From: Trichoplax adhaerens
Taxonomy: Eukaryota > Placozoa > Uniplacotomia > Trichoplacea > Trichoplacidae
Assembly (NCBI RefSeq): GCF_000150275.1
Contig: NW_002060947.1
Coordinates: 7,558,482 to 7,622,481, forward strand
DNA: 64,000 nt
Direction: 5' to 3'
In this document: piece by piece, positions 26,301 to 38,710 of the stretch
Position numbering within the stretch: the first letter of the stretch is position 1
Layout of the letters: every line of letters starts with the position of its first letter
Translations under genes and position numbers: made by a program
The notes under the pieces: model-generated
Databases searched by the model: none
What the model was told of the DNA's origin: nothing
The model's input: only the letters and a program-made list of their open reading frames with translations

Positions 26301-29300
26301 TTGCGTATAGAGCGTTGCTGCTGTTCCATATCCACCAGCCTAAATTGGCAAGATTATGTAATTTATTTTATTCAAGTACTAAAAAGTTCGTTATGGCATA
26401 GAGCAAAAAATTTAACTTAAGCACCTTGCGCCATGAACGTAATAATTCCACATTATATTCATCAGCAGCTAGTTTCTCAAAGACAGGCCATTCTAGCAGA
26501 CATCTAGCTAATCTACTATGATCAAGTAATCTTTCCAAATGATACGGTAACTCCTGATATTATATGGGTAGTGTTTCATTATCGAAATTATATAAGAATT
26601 AATATGATAGTAATTACTATCAAATAGACTGATTTAAAATGTCAAACTTATGATTTAATAATAAGATTGTCATTTAGATGCACTAGTTATTGCTAACGGT
26701 TGTTCTAGCTAAGTTAAACCTAGCTAGAGTTTATTTGAAGCTGTTTACGCAAAAAGGAAGAACATTACCTCTGCTTTGCGATCATGATTTTCTACTTGCT
26801 CGAAATAGCTAGCAAGCTTGCCATGCCACCAAGTGTATAAGAACTTTCTATAATCGTCAGAGCTAGACTTAAAATATCTTAGATGAAAGAAAGTATACAG
26901 CAGAAAAATTAATAACCAAAGGATTGAAATACAAATATCCTTCAGTGATTTTTAAATTTGTTACAGACAACAATTCATTTGATGCCAGGTCGATTTTAAG
27001 AGCAATCTTAAAGGTGTATGTTAATCATCATTGTGTAAAGATCGTGAAAGAGTAATCTAAGTTACGTTCCAAGGTAAAAATATTTCGAAGTAATAAGTGG
27101 CTGTCTAATATTTCAATTTCAGTTGGAATAATTGTGAAGACTAGCACTGACTTATGCAATATCTGGAACAACTTTTAGACATGCAATATTTCTATTCTCA
27201 CTTTTTTCGAACCGCTTTGCTCATTGCACGATGGTAAAAGTCTAATCTGCCTTCACCACTATCGCCACAAGGTCGTAGAAATGGTTTGAGTGCACGAAAT
27301 ACAACAGCCCATTTAGCAGCTGGCAATGGCTGTCTAGTTGAGCGAGTTGATTTAGACTCTTCTACTTCTTCTTTAGCTTTAATGGGTTAATAATTGAACT
27401 ATTATTACTATTTATTGTAACAGCAGATTGAAACTATTAGTTGAATTTATCTATTATCGTAAAACGACAAAAATTGTTCAGTAAAGTATCCCCTCATTTA
27501 GCAACTTCTTTCTTAATATGGTACTTACTAAGGCTTTTCTTTTCTTCAAAATCGGTTTTTCTATATGTTTCTTCCACCGCTACATGTAACTGCTTTGATA
27601 AATCATGTGCTAAGCTTTCATCTACATCTTTTTCGCCAAGATTGTTTTCTGTACGCATAGCTTGCATTTGATAAGGCCCTTTACCGAGATATTCCTTTTG
27701 AGAAGGCGGTTTTAGCGTTTCATCTTCTCCAAGTAATTCTAATAATTCTCGTTCCAGTAATCCGTGACGAGAACATTCTAGCAAGCAGAGTGTTGCTACC
27801 ATTAAATGGCCACCGCTTTCAGCTTCAAAACGAGTAAGAACTTGTTCTAACAATCTGCACATAGAAGCAAATTATGAATTATTTCTATAGGTTTTAAACT
27901 TAATTTTGTCAGCAAATCAGAAAGGTATCATTAAGATCATACAAAACACACTGAATTAGACTTACTCTAACAAGCCATCAGCTAATCCTTTAATCATCTC
28001 TGTAACTTTACTAAATAAACCAAAAACTCGCAGTTCTTCACAAGCGATTGATAGCCAAAGTGGATTAGCAGATGCTTTCTTAGATAGTAAAAGTTCCATT
28101 TGTGTATTATCTAATCGTTTATTAAATTTGGTCAAGACTTGATCTACAATTTCCTATAATTTAAAATGCAACTCTAGCTCAATATTTTTTTTCAAATAAC
28201 ATGATCTATCGAAAATTTCTTGCATAGCACTAATATATTGATTTTTACCCTTCTGCTTGCCAAATCTAATGGTCCACAAAAAAGTTCCTTAGGTCGGTCT
28301 GAGCGTTTCGCAAGACTACGATGGCAAGGTGTGTCATTGATAACCGAACATATAATTCGCACCTTTTTGGATAATTTGAAGGGAAGCCAAGTAACTTGTT
28401 CAGCTTCTTTCGTTTTATCGAGCTAGTAATATTAATAATGTAATTATTGTTAGCTGTGTGATTAAAACACTCTAGATAACATTAAAGAATTTATTTTATC
28501 CCAGATATATATTCTTTACAATTTTTCCGTACTTGGTACTATATCAAGATTTATAATTTTAAACTTTATGGTAGAAATAAGAACCTGATTTAAGGCATCA
28601 AAAAATAAAATAGTAGGTGGCAAACTTGGATTACTTAATGTAATGTTGGATAGCCGAACCAACGATTCAGTATCTGCCGGAATTTCTCCCTGTATTATTA
28701 TAAACATATACCATCATATTTACTTTCTTATATTTCTTTTATACAGAATATTTTGAGTTTGAAAGAAATAAAGAATAATTCAGAAACCTAGAAGTTCCTA
28801 GATTTAAGTAATACTCACCACATACTTCAATTCTTTCAGCATACGTTGCAGCATAAAGCCAAGATCGGTCGAACCAGGTGCTGCTCCAATAAAGTGATAA
28901 AAGATGTTCCAACCTTTATTGCTACCTCTGAAACATTAATTACCGCTATTATTAGTTCTAAAAATACTCAAGTCTAATAGATTACGGTAAAAAATTTCCA
29001 TATATCTAAGTGTATCATGATAATCTTAAGAATATTTACCCCTTAATATCATTATTATTAGCCTTGTTAACTGTGGTGGCTGCACTTCGTGCTATGATTG
29101 CACTTTTTCCAGCTCCAGCAACTCCAACTAAAACCATAGGAACTCCTGAATCCTTGGAACTAATATAATCTTGGATCTATGTTAATACAGATATAGGATA
29201 AAATTACTAGATGTGTATATGTATGTGTCGTTTACTGTAATGGCTATCTATAAGTGATGATATTGCAGAGATTTTAATATACAGAAATAGAATAAAATAA

Positions 29301-32300
29301 TGAGAATAAGCGTATAGACAGTTTGTTATATCGGCCTAAAGATATCTCAAATTAGAAATAACTGTGACACAAACAGTTTATTATATTAACTTACAGGTAT
29401 CTTTAAATTTTGAATATATAATTTGTTATATCTACATACATTCGATTAGCAATATCTGATGGCTATCTACAGACAATAACAGTGCAAAATTTTGACTCTA
29501 ACCTGGTCTAAAATTTCATCTCGACCTAATACAGTAGATGATCGCGTATTTAGAAATACCTGTGAAGAAATAACTTAATATTTAAGTTTAAAATTTCGTA
29601 GATATTTTGTCTTTTCTTTAGTTGCTATAGGGTAAGGAATGATAGTAATAAATCGAATGATAAATTTCTTTTAGCAGTTTTCGCTAAAAAGAAGAAATTT
29701 ATTCTAAGTCAGACTTCAACTAGTTTCGTTTTATATCATATTGTAACTGAAATATTGGCCAATTTGTAAACAGTCACGGTTTGTATTTATCCGAATGATT
29801 AGATACAGTGAATTTCGATTGCGGTAAATAATAAGTATTAATGAATAATGTCCGATACTAGGATATATTCAAACAACATTACCTCATGTGCTTCACGTAT
29901 TACTTCTAACATATCCATTGAAGAATGATCCAGAGGGTATTGATGACTAATTTGGCGCTTAAAGAATTCAATTACCTGCGTATTTTATTAGAATCTAGTT
30001 AGTATTTTGGTTGGATTGAGTTATAATTAATGATTTGAAGGTATGGTCAAAACTTTTTTTGTATTGAATATCGCTTAAATCTGAATTTTTCATCGCAATT
30101 ATCATTAATTGAAGGATAAGATTACTCTATTTAAAACAATTGCTACATTTGCCTGATGTTAAATTTAGAGGTTAAGATCAACATGAAGATTAAATCAGCT
30201 CTTACTATTAAGGAATCACAGAAGACGTAAATATGGCAAGAAATTTTATCGCAGTGATCTCTTACAAAATCAATTTGCGTATAAAGTCTAGCAAATTCTA
30301 CATAGACGCTTTAAGACATAAAATATTCTGTGGAAATTCGATTTATAAGTTGTGTAAATATCGGTGGAACAGTTTTGTGCATGCTAAACATTGGCTTTAT
30401 ACAGAAATCTGAATAGTTGATTGCTTGCGATCCAAACCAAAGTTAATAAGCAAAGTAAGATATACATATCAGAACCTGATAACACCATGATGAAAAATTT
30501 TGCAAAACTAGACATTTGTGAAAAATATTAAAATTAAAATAGAAGTAGTTACTTTTTAGAAGTTTTGTCTTCTGAATTGGCAAAATACTTTTAACATAAT
30601 ATAGGATCAAATTTCGATCGAATTTCAAATAGCCGACTACTTACTGTTCATTTCGAAAGTGCTGTATGGAAATATATGAACTTCCTGAATACAAGAGGAG
30701 AAAATACTACATTGTTCCTCGTAGCAATTTTGGCAACATTTCTTTACGGATTATGAACCTTATGTCTTTCAATGTGCTGATGATTATTATCCAAAAATAA
30801 TTGAAAGCCCTCTAATACTATGCAGAATGCATCTACTAGGAATAAAGAATCGATTTAATTTTGAGGTGAAATCCGCACAACAGTAGTTCCACAACATTAG
30901 TTCTTAGTTTTATATGCCTATTATGACAAGAAGGTAACGGAGATCATTTGCTTATATTTATTTACTTATGCACAATGCAGTACTGCTTAGCGCTACCTTA
31001 TGAAAATTTTCATCAGACTTACTGTGCATGCAATATACACTATCTATAGTTACACTAGCTCTAGTTTCTATATTGCTCAGTTAGGAATTTGCAGTTTTTA
31101 ACAAACCTTCAGAGCATTACTGAATTTAAATGATAAGATGATAAAACGGAGCTTTTGATAGTTTGGAAAGAAAATTGCATTTGATTTACTTGTAATTAAG
31201 TTTATGGTTGTTCGATATTATAAAATCAGCGAAAGACAGACAGCTTTCTTTTAAAAGCTTACTTATATAACTTGCACTAACTGAGAGAGATTAAAAGAGA
31301 ACAACTTCCATGATTAAATCGTGTGCAATGCTTTAGAGTGCATTAAGGGAAGGGTAACAAGCAACGCTAGTGATGCTACAGGATTTTAAAATTTAACTGA
31401 GGATTAAAGGGTAAATACGAGTAAGAACCAATTATTTGCCTTTTGCATCCAAAATATAATATATTTTGCCTTGGAAATTCCTATTAGCATCTGCTATATG
31501 TGCTTAGATAATTTCAGCAATATAAATTAGATATCTTGTTGGACATGAATAGTATATTTACTGGTAGAAATTCTTTTTCTCATATTAATGACAAGAAATT
31601 TTAAATGCAATACAATTAAAATATTATAAGGATATAAGATCTTTTCTATTAAAGATTTTCCTCTTTTATTACGGTATGTGTCACACTAGTTTTAATGAAA
31701 CGCTACCAAGAAAGAATGACTCAAATTAGGTTTGATATCGAAGATCAAAGATCTTTTTTAAGTTTGAAAGTAGAATACTTGTGAGAAAGTAATTCAATTT
31801 TTTATAATGATGCTTTTATCATAGTGCAAAGAACATTTCATTTTGACTATAAGATAGTTTACAGTCACTATATTTGAAGTAATGACTCAAATTTTATACT
31901 AATTAGTAATATCATGATGTAGCGTAGAATATCAACTACAATAAGTAACAATCATTAAATAAATACTAAAACAGTATTGATTATAAAATGGCCTTAAGCT
32001 ACAAGTATTTCTTAGCTCACCGTTTTAACGAAAATCGATTCTGATCCTAAGCCTCGAACTCGAACAATGTCATTAATGTCGTCAACTCCATCAAAGGAGC
32101 AAGTATAAGTTACCACACGCGATTCCTATAACAAAACATTAAGCATTATCCTATCATATCCTCTAAAATTAGATTCATCATGGATATTCAACGTATAACC
32201 GATAATATCGTATCTAAACTGTTTCTTGGCAAAGTCGAAATAAGCAATAATGTTATTTCGTTACGGTAATTATGAAAAAATCAATGAATGGATTGTAAGT

Positions 32301-34374
32301 GTTTAAGTCAGGACTCTCATGTTTATGCCAAAATAAGCAAATTTATATTTAGAAATTTTGATTTTGCTTTGATACCACAAAACTTAAATCCGAGATTATT
32401 TAGTATATTATGGCTAACCGGAAATCTTCCTTTAATACAATTCTTCAATAACTCCATTTTTTCCAACGCCTCCTCGGATGATTCTGAAAATGTTTCCTTG
32501 AAGTTACTAGGTAATGATTTTATAAACACTGGATCACGGATCAAAAAGAGTGCTGAAAATATTGAAAATGATGATTATAGCTAAGATTTGATGATACGTT
32601 GTGCTGATATACTTTATAAATAGACATTAGAAGATAGCTATACCGTTTGGATTGGCTTTACGAAATGCACCATGAATAATTTCCATTTCCGTTATTGAAG
32701 TACCAAACACCCATCCATACTCTTGAGCTAAATTTTGAGGTACATCGGATTGTCCTGGAATCCAACCTGACCGATGACTAGAAGAACATAAATAGAATAT
32801 TATTCTTTTTGAAAGCATAGCATGAGGAATAGGGTTTAAGGTAAGAGTACAGGCAAATCGCGGAGCAAAGGAAAGACATGATCGCATAATATACTTGAGC
32901 GAATAGTTATACAGTACAGTCTATACATGGGTCTGCACCTAGATAAATTCAAGAAAAAAGGCCACTGGTTGTCTTCATAACATCGATCAATTTCTCCAAG
33001 ACATATCCTAAGCGTTTCTTCTGAAGTTGCTTCTTTTGGCACACCCTAGACAAACATCAAGCTCTCAACGTCAGAATTTCAGATGCTCATTGAAAACTTA
33101 ATTTGGCAAGATATATATTGATCAAGTTCAAATTTCATTCTAGTTTTATGCATTAAATGATTTTACTATAAAAGGTAAAATAATGTCTTGTAAAGTAAAT
33201 TTTAGACTTTATAAATCTGAGATTAATATTATTGTGCTAAAATCAAATTATAACGAATTAATATTTCATTTTAAAGGTGAAATTTTGCCATGCATCATGC
33301 TAAAATCAAGTCTCAATGAATTAATAACTTATTTTAAAAGGTGACATAATGTCATTATAGTATATTTTAGACTTACATAAGATTAATATCATCATGCTAA
33401 AATCAAACTTTAATGAATGAATGATTTATGTTAAAAGGGGAATAATTTCTTGTATCGTAAGTATTAGACTTTAATGAAGATTAATTTATCATGCTAAAAC
33501 TGATTAAATAATTCAGTACCGTTGAAGTTAACTAGCACTTTAGATCTATTGCAAAATTCTTCTAGCAAGTATTACGTCTTACCCAACGTAAATCACATTC
33601 AATTAAATGCAGTTTTAATTTTTCACACCATAATCTCAGTTCCGGAAATACCTACGATAATCCAATACTTTAAGTTACTTAAAACTTTGTTAGTCAATTC
33701 CATTCTTCCAATATGCTTCAATGTATCACAAAAGTTTTTTATATTGGAAATACTTATAGGATTTAATAAAATATGAATTGTAAATTTTTATCAACTTTAA
33801 TGATTATGGTTACAAAAGCTAACTGTTTAGAAAATAATAAATTGTTGTACTGCACCTGCTTGACTAAGACTTCACGTTCGGCATGGAAATCTTTAAATGT
33901 CGAGGATACAAATAAACGAATAGTTTTCCATCCTCGCCTTTTAACAACTGGTTTAATATCATTTAGATACTTGATCGATGTTGCTCGAACAGCATTCCAA
34001 CATTCTATTGGAGTCGATGGTTGCAACTCACAGACTTCTTGTAATGATAACTCAGGTTCAGGTGGTAATTCTGACCATAAAATTGTAAAAGTTTCAATAG
34101 TTCCAGATATTTTGGACACATGCGTTACTTTGCGCGGATTTGCAGCTATAGTACGCTTATTTATATCAGTACTGCCGCTGGAATTATCAACACTGCTAGA
34201 TGTATCATTATTAGATGCTTGATTGGAATTTGTTACTACTTGCTCTAATCTATTCGTTGAGCTCTTACGGGTTGAAGCTTGAGCTCTTTGATTCTTGGTG
34301 ATAGTTGAAGGATTAGTCGTAGGTCGACTAATTCCATTAACGACTTGTAATGGCTTTCCTGAAGCACAACCCAT
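23396..34374 (-). CDS. Gene 3: nephrocystin-3-like DUF4062-NACHT-TPR protein (complete, 1169 aa)
   Basis: Complete copy with 24 exons: 33856-34374, 33583-33651, 32939-33045, 32644-32777, 32419-32552, 32021-32125, 29883-29975, 29503-29559, 29040-29176, 28819-28927, 28585-28689, 28249-28422, 27966-28153, 27529-27854, 27202-27376, 26769-26877, 26425-26553, 26224-26339, 25979-26111, 25447-25563, 25219-25365, 24717-24800, 23565-23720, 23396-23482 (stop TGA). The start is MGCASGK, then a Ser/Thr/Asn-rich linker longer than in genes 1 and 2. DUF4062 begins near residue 150. Walker A GVAGAGKS is near 424-431. The Walker B and winged-helix motifs match gene 2. Subtype B with gene 4: ECWNAVRATS in exon 1, GTHANNAL in exon 21, and a short C-terminal end after DEPEF. 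The largest introns are 29976-32020 (about 2 kb) and 23721-24716, and neither holds anything I recognise. Function is inferred as for gene 2: an acylated STAND NTPase with a TPR interaction surface. Confidence 0.92.
33160..33500. repeat. Degenerate tandem repeat in intron 2 of gene 3
   Basis: TGCTAAAATCAA-like cores recur near 33237, 33298, 33395 and 33491. Alternating AAAGGTGAAATAATGTC-like and TTTTAGACTTTA-like blocks give units of roughly 60-100 bp. It lies between exons 2 and 3 and is non-coding. Confidence 0.7.
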
Positions 34375-34984
34375 AGTGATAGTTTAAACCGTTGAGTTTT
34401 CGATAATTTTTCTAGCGGATAATTCTCGAGTATAAATCTTTTACAAGTATAACGAGCAGCAAAAATCTATCAATCGGACGAATAAAAATAGATAAATTAC
34501 GGTGTTTTAATAGCCACCTTCCTGTTGGGCTTCCGCTAGCTAAGAAAGAAATCAAGAATAAAGCAATTAGCTAGCAGCATATTTGCGATCGAAACGATCT
34601 AAAATCTCTATATAACATACTATAAAAATGGCTATTGATACTTGACGTAAAAACAATCATATCAGTAAATAAATTTTGATGAATTACTTCATAAGTGATG
34701 TATGGAGTTAAAAGTATTGCAAAATTTTAATTACCTATGATCAATATTAGAAAATTAAAGAAATTAGTTAAAAAGTACTATTAGAATTGCTTAATCCAAT
34801 TAAGTCAAGGCACATAATCTCCAATCGTATTGTAAATGCAGGCTACTATAGATGAAGAATAATACGGCATTAGCCTATTAAGAAATAAAATAAAACACGA
34901 TATAATACGAGATGATGCTACAGCTTAAAACGAAATCAACGTAAGCCAAGCTTATATATGGACTGTTAAAAAATGCCTATATTT

Positions 34985-35001
34985 TTTAGTGGTCCATGGT
35001 T
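34985..35001. mobile_element. Solo end of a MITE-like inverted-repeat element
   Basis: TTTAGTGGTCCATGGTT matches the arm of the inverted-repeat element at 46144-46208. No partner arm was seen nearby, so it is read as a relic. Confidence 0.4.
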
Positions 35002-35242
35002 TGTACCACGTCACTTATAGCAAAGAAAAGATTACTTTCGATGTATCATAGAGAGTATCTTGCTCGACTAGACTGAATCAGTTATGATGGCTAATTTCGA
35101 TCATGAGTACTTGACTAAAAATTAGAATAATTCTTCGTTTCAGTTATTGCAATGGTTTAATTAAAAAATGACCAATTCTTATTGGAATTGGCTAACTCAG
35201 CAATTTATACTCGTAGTTCTTTTAAATGCTTGATTTCAATGG

Positions 35243-35465
35243 AAAGAAATGATACTTATGAACAGGATTAAAAATTAAAACTGATACTTCCTATGGCAAA
35301 ACGATAATAAAATAAAATTAACTTAGTATTATCCTAGGGGCGATAGTTTGATCTGAATCGAAAGAAGTAGTACTTATGAACAAGATTAAAAGTAAGAAAG
35401 TGCTTATTTCTGTGGCGAAACGATAATAAAATAGAATTAACGTAGCATTATTAACCTTAAGATGA
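35243..35465. repeat. Two-copy ~117-bp direct duplication
   Basis: GAAAGAAATGATACTTATGA near 35243 recurs with few changes near 35360. Both are followed by AACGATAATAAAATA-like segments and then a TAACTTAGTATTAT-like end. It is non-coding and upstream of gene 3. Confidence 0.75.
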
Positions 35466-35480
35466 TAAATTCTTATTCAG

Positions 35481-35637
35481 TAATAAATACTGTCCTGCTG
35501 ACATTGTTCAAGTAACCAAAGGTGGACACTACTTCTATAACATTGATGAATTGCCCGAGTTTAAAGGACTTGACGCAATGATTAAAAGATGCAGTGATTA
35601 AAGATTTCTTTATAAATGGCGGCAATTGTCAGGTAAA
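35481..35637 (+). pseudogene. Decayed SH2-like exon
   Basis: After an acceptor-like TTCTTATTCAG ending at 35480, the plus strand reads CPADIVQVTKGG and then HYFYNIDELPEFKGLDAMI. This resembles the C-terminal half of an SH2 domain (strand, then a hydrophobic F-x-x-L-D-x-x-I helix). The frame stops at TAA near 35598. A shifted frame continues as KDFFINGGNCQ up to a GTAAAT donor-like site. The frame break suggests a pseudogene fragment. No kinase or other exons were recognised around it. The SH2 call rests on pattern memory only. Confidence 0.35.
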
Positions 35638-36550
35638 TATTTGAATATCGATTCGTATAGTTTGCTGTGGTTAAGCAAACATTACGTAAAATGGACAGGA
35701 AACCCATAAAGTAATGCGAAAACTACATTTAATATTAGGCAATTTTGACATGACAACTTGTTACTTTGTACAATGGCATAAAAGATGTCAAAGAAGCATT
35801 GTATTGTTTTATACTAAAGGGTTTGTATATCAACTACCCTCAGGGTAGAGTTTTCACTAACTAGAATTTTTAAGATGCACGATGGCTTTTCATAAATAGT
35901 CCCTATGAATTTTCCATACCATTCTAATATTGATTACGATGTGATATAGACTTTAATAGTAGCATAAATAAAATCATGGATTATCACACTTGGGTATCCG
36001 ACTTACAAACATAAAATGTAACTAAGAAAAATCGAAGAAAGATTGTGTAGATATTAATCCTGACTATCCTTCAAATGTTGATATATACGGAAAAAAGAAA
36101 TACAAACTACTCCTAGTATAGTTTACAATCTCATGTTATGCTTCAACATATGATTTAGTTTAGTGCTATTTGAACATTATAGTAAAGATAAAGAAATTTA
36201 AATTTGCCTTTGCTCTTGTCAAAGATAGGAACAAATTTCTAATGAAAGAGCGAATTTTCGTTAATAGCTATCATATCGAGATTATATATATATATACATG
36301 TATACGTATATAAATATTTGCGAACCTTATGGCTTACTTTATCATTAAAGTAAGCAAAGTTTTTTTGGTACCAGTCATTCGAATTCGTCCTTAATGGCAA
36401 ATATTCAAGGATTGGACTTGTTTCCACCGCTAATTTAATGAGGTACGACTAAGCTATCGTTTTATTTTAATAACTAATTCGAATGAAAGTTTGTTTTAAT
36501 TTCTGGTCTTAATTTAGAATTAAATTAGGCCAGTCACCCTATATAGCCCT

Positions 36551-36640
36551 AGATTTTAATATATTCACAATCTTTAATCAGGAGTGATCCGCCTATGTTG
36601 CCATGGAGACCGATAGTCGTTATCAAGTAATTTATTTCAT
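36551..36640 (-). other. Block shared between the gene 3 and gene 4 upstream regions
   Basis: This sequence, about 2.2 kb upstream of the gene 3 start, resembles 51154-51240, about 2.0 kb upstream of the gene 4 start. Shared parts are TTTAATATATTC, ATCTTTA, CCATGGRGAC and ATAGTCGT. A short minus-strand open frame (36549-36761, ending LLIKDCEYIKI) covers it here, but the gene 4 copy has an indel and a stop in the matching frame, so conserved coding is unlikely. It could be a regulatory block or simply a relic of the segmental duplication that made genes 3 and 4. Confidence 0.5.
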
Positions 36641-36904
36641 CAGCTTTAACTCGTAAAATTTCTGTATCCGTAGCCATTTTGATATAGATGCTCGTTATCG
36701 TCGGATAGTACTGCGTTATGATTAGCGAGTCTTTGGCTTTTGAGAAATGCTGAAAACTCATTTACAAACTCGGAAGATCTTTATATTTTTATTATACCTT
36801 TACGATATTTTATGATCTTAATCTGATTTGATAGTGATATAAAAGAATCGTTGATGCGATCATACTGTTACTTTATTAAGCATAATGTTACTGTGAAAGT
36901 AATC

Positions 36905-37020
36905 AATTATTTAGTATGTAGTGCTGATATGAATGAATAAAATGATTACATTCCAGTATTGAGCTCCTTTAAAATATATTTGAAATATGAATGAATAAAA
37001 TCATTGCGTTCCAGTATCTA
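36905..37020. repeat. Two-copy ~77-bp direct duplication
   Basis: ATATGAATGAATAAAATGAT recurs as ATATGAATGAATAAAATCAT about 77 bp later. Both are followed by a TTCCAGTAT segment and a CTTTTAAAATAT-like end. Confidence 0.75.
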
Positions 37021-38710
37021 TCACTTTTAAAATATCGTAATGCTTTTTAAAAAAAAAACTTAATGCATAATTACAATTTCCAACTGCTTCGCTTGAATTC
37101 CTAGATTATATTTGCTGGAAATAGATATAGAATTACTGAAAGATAATAATGTATGGTATCAAGATTATATATATATAAGTTTACTCTATGGGGCTTTACA
37201 AGATTATTCAATATTTTAATAATTGTAGGTGTAATGTATTTAGATCGCTCTGTAAGCTCTTGAGTCAAATATTGCTTGTTATGTTTAGTTATTTATACCA
37301 TATATAGTCTACGCTAATTTCTACAATCGTTTGCTATTTCATAGTTTGATGTGGCATATCTCGTATCTAAATCTGCAATCCTGTTCTCTACGTACCGTAT
37401 GTTCTATCTCAAAAACTATAAATACTGATTTCTATCTCTGATTTGTTAGTTGAGTTTGTTAATGTTAGTACGGTATCTATACACGTTACTTCGCGACAGC
37501 TTACATGCTGATCTACTAGTAACTGCCGCACTGTACACGGTTTTATTCACAATAAAATATTCTTTTTTTAATATATCTCCTAATATAGCTTTGCGAATGG
37601 CTACTTAGTCCGCATCCGTTAGCTCTTCGAGCCCTCCATGGCAAGAAGTATTAATAATAATACTTATTGAATTTAGTGGTTATAATGATGTTGAATATAG
37701 CGTTAGTGAAGTGATTAAAGTCTTAGTTAATTTTCGCAAAAAGACTCATATAGTAATGCTCCATCTAATCTACTTAAAAACAAGATGCGATGCGTAATTT
37801 GTGTCAGTACCATAGTATCGAGTTCTGCATTTTCAGTAGTTTCTTGCCTAATCAAACAGTCATTGTAATACAAAACTATCGGTACATTTACTAAATCCAA
37901 CTCTGCGTCTTATCATCACTAATCTTTAATTGTATTTTACGGCTTAAACTTTTAGTAAAGAATTTTTTTAACAAGGTTATTGTTATATTATAAAATTATA
38001 AATAACATTTAGGATTGTATGTACTATAGCATGGGGTAACTGAAAAAGCATAAATCATAAATGTACTTATCCTAATATCCAACCTATTTCATATTATAAG
38101 ATCGAATTAACTCATGTTCGTACTGCATAATGTTGTCCTAGTCTTCGTTAGATGAAGATTTTTATTTCAATACATGAAATATTGCATTATGTATCTCGTC
38201 TTTTGAACGTACCATTCATCGGAATGATAATGGTAGTTTTCTTTATAATATCCATACTGTTGGCAAAATAGGAAATATGAGAAGCTCCAGATGCTAGAGT
38301 ATAGCTTTAAAGTAAACAATCTACTGTAAGAATACTAGTTTCTAATTAGATACAAGTGTACAGATTCCTAAATTATGTAATCAGTATCGCAAAAAATATT
38401 CATCATATTGTGCTACATCAATTACTTGTAAAGTATGTTAACAAAATTAGTCAACTATCCACAATATATAATTAGAACACTCGCATAACTGCAAATGCAG
38501 TTGATGTTCTTGGTTAGTGCTAATTCTATATTGACACTTGTAATATACTGTGGTTAGTTAGATCTTACATAACCTAAATTAAATAGGTACAGTACTGCTT
38601 AAATAATATAAATGGTAGTTTAACAATTCGTATAATGTCAAATTTGGCACATTTCTGTCTTGATTAAAAGCAAATAATAGATATTAGTGTTACTATGACG
38701 TTAATGTTGC

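Larger units (their letters stand above)
34375..38710. other. Intergenic region between gene 4 stop and gene 3 start
   Basis: About 4.3 kb. It should contain the gene 3 promoter, but no core element is clear. The supportable contents are listed separately: an inverted-repeat relic (34985), a duplication (35243), an SH2-like coding remnant on the plus strand (35481), a block shared with the gene 4 upstream region (36551), and a small duplication (36905). From about 37100 to 38700 I see nothing beyond AT-rich sequence. Confidence 0.55.
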
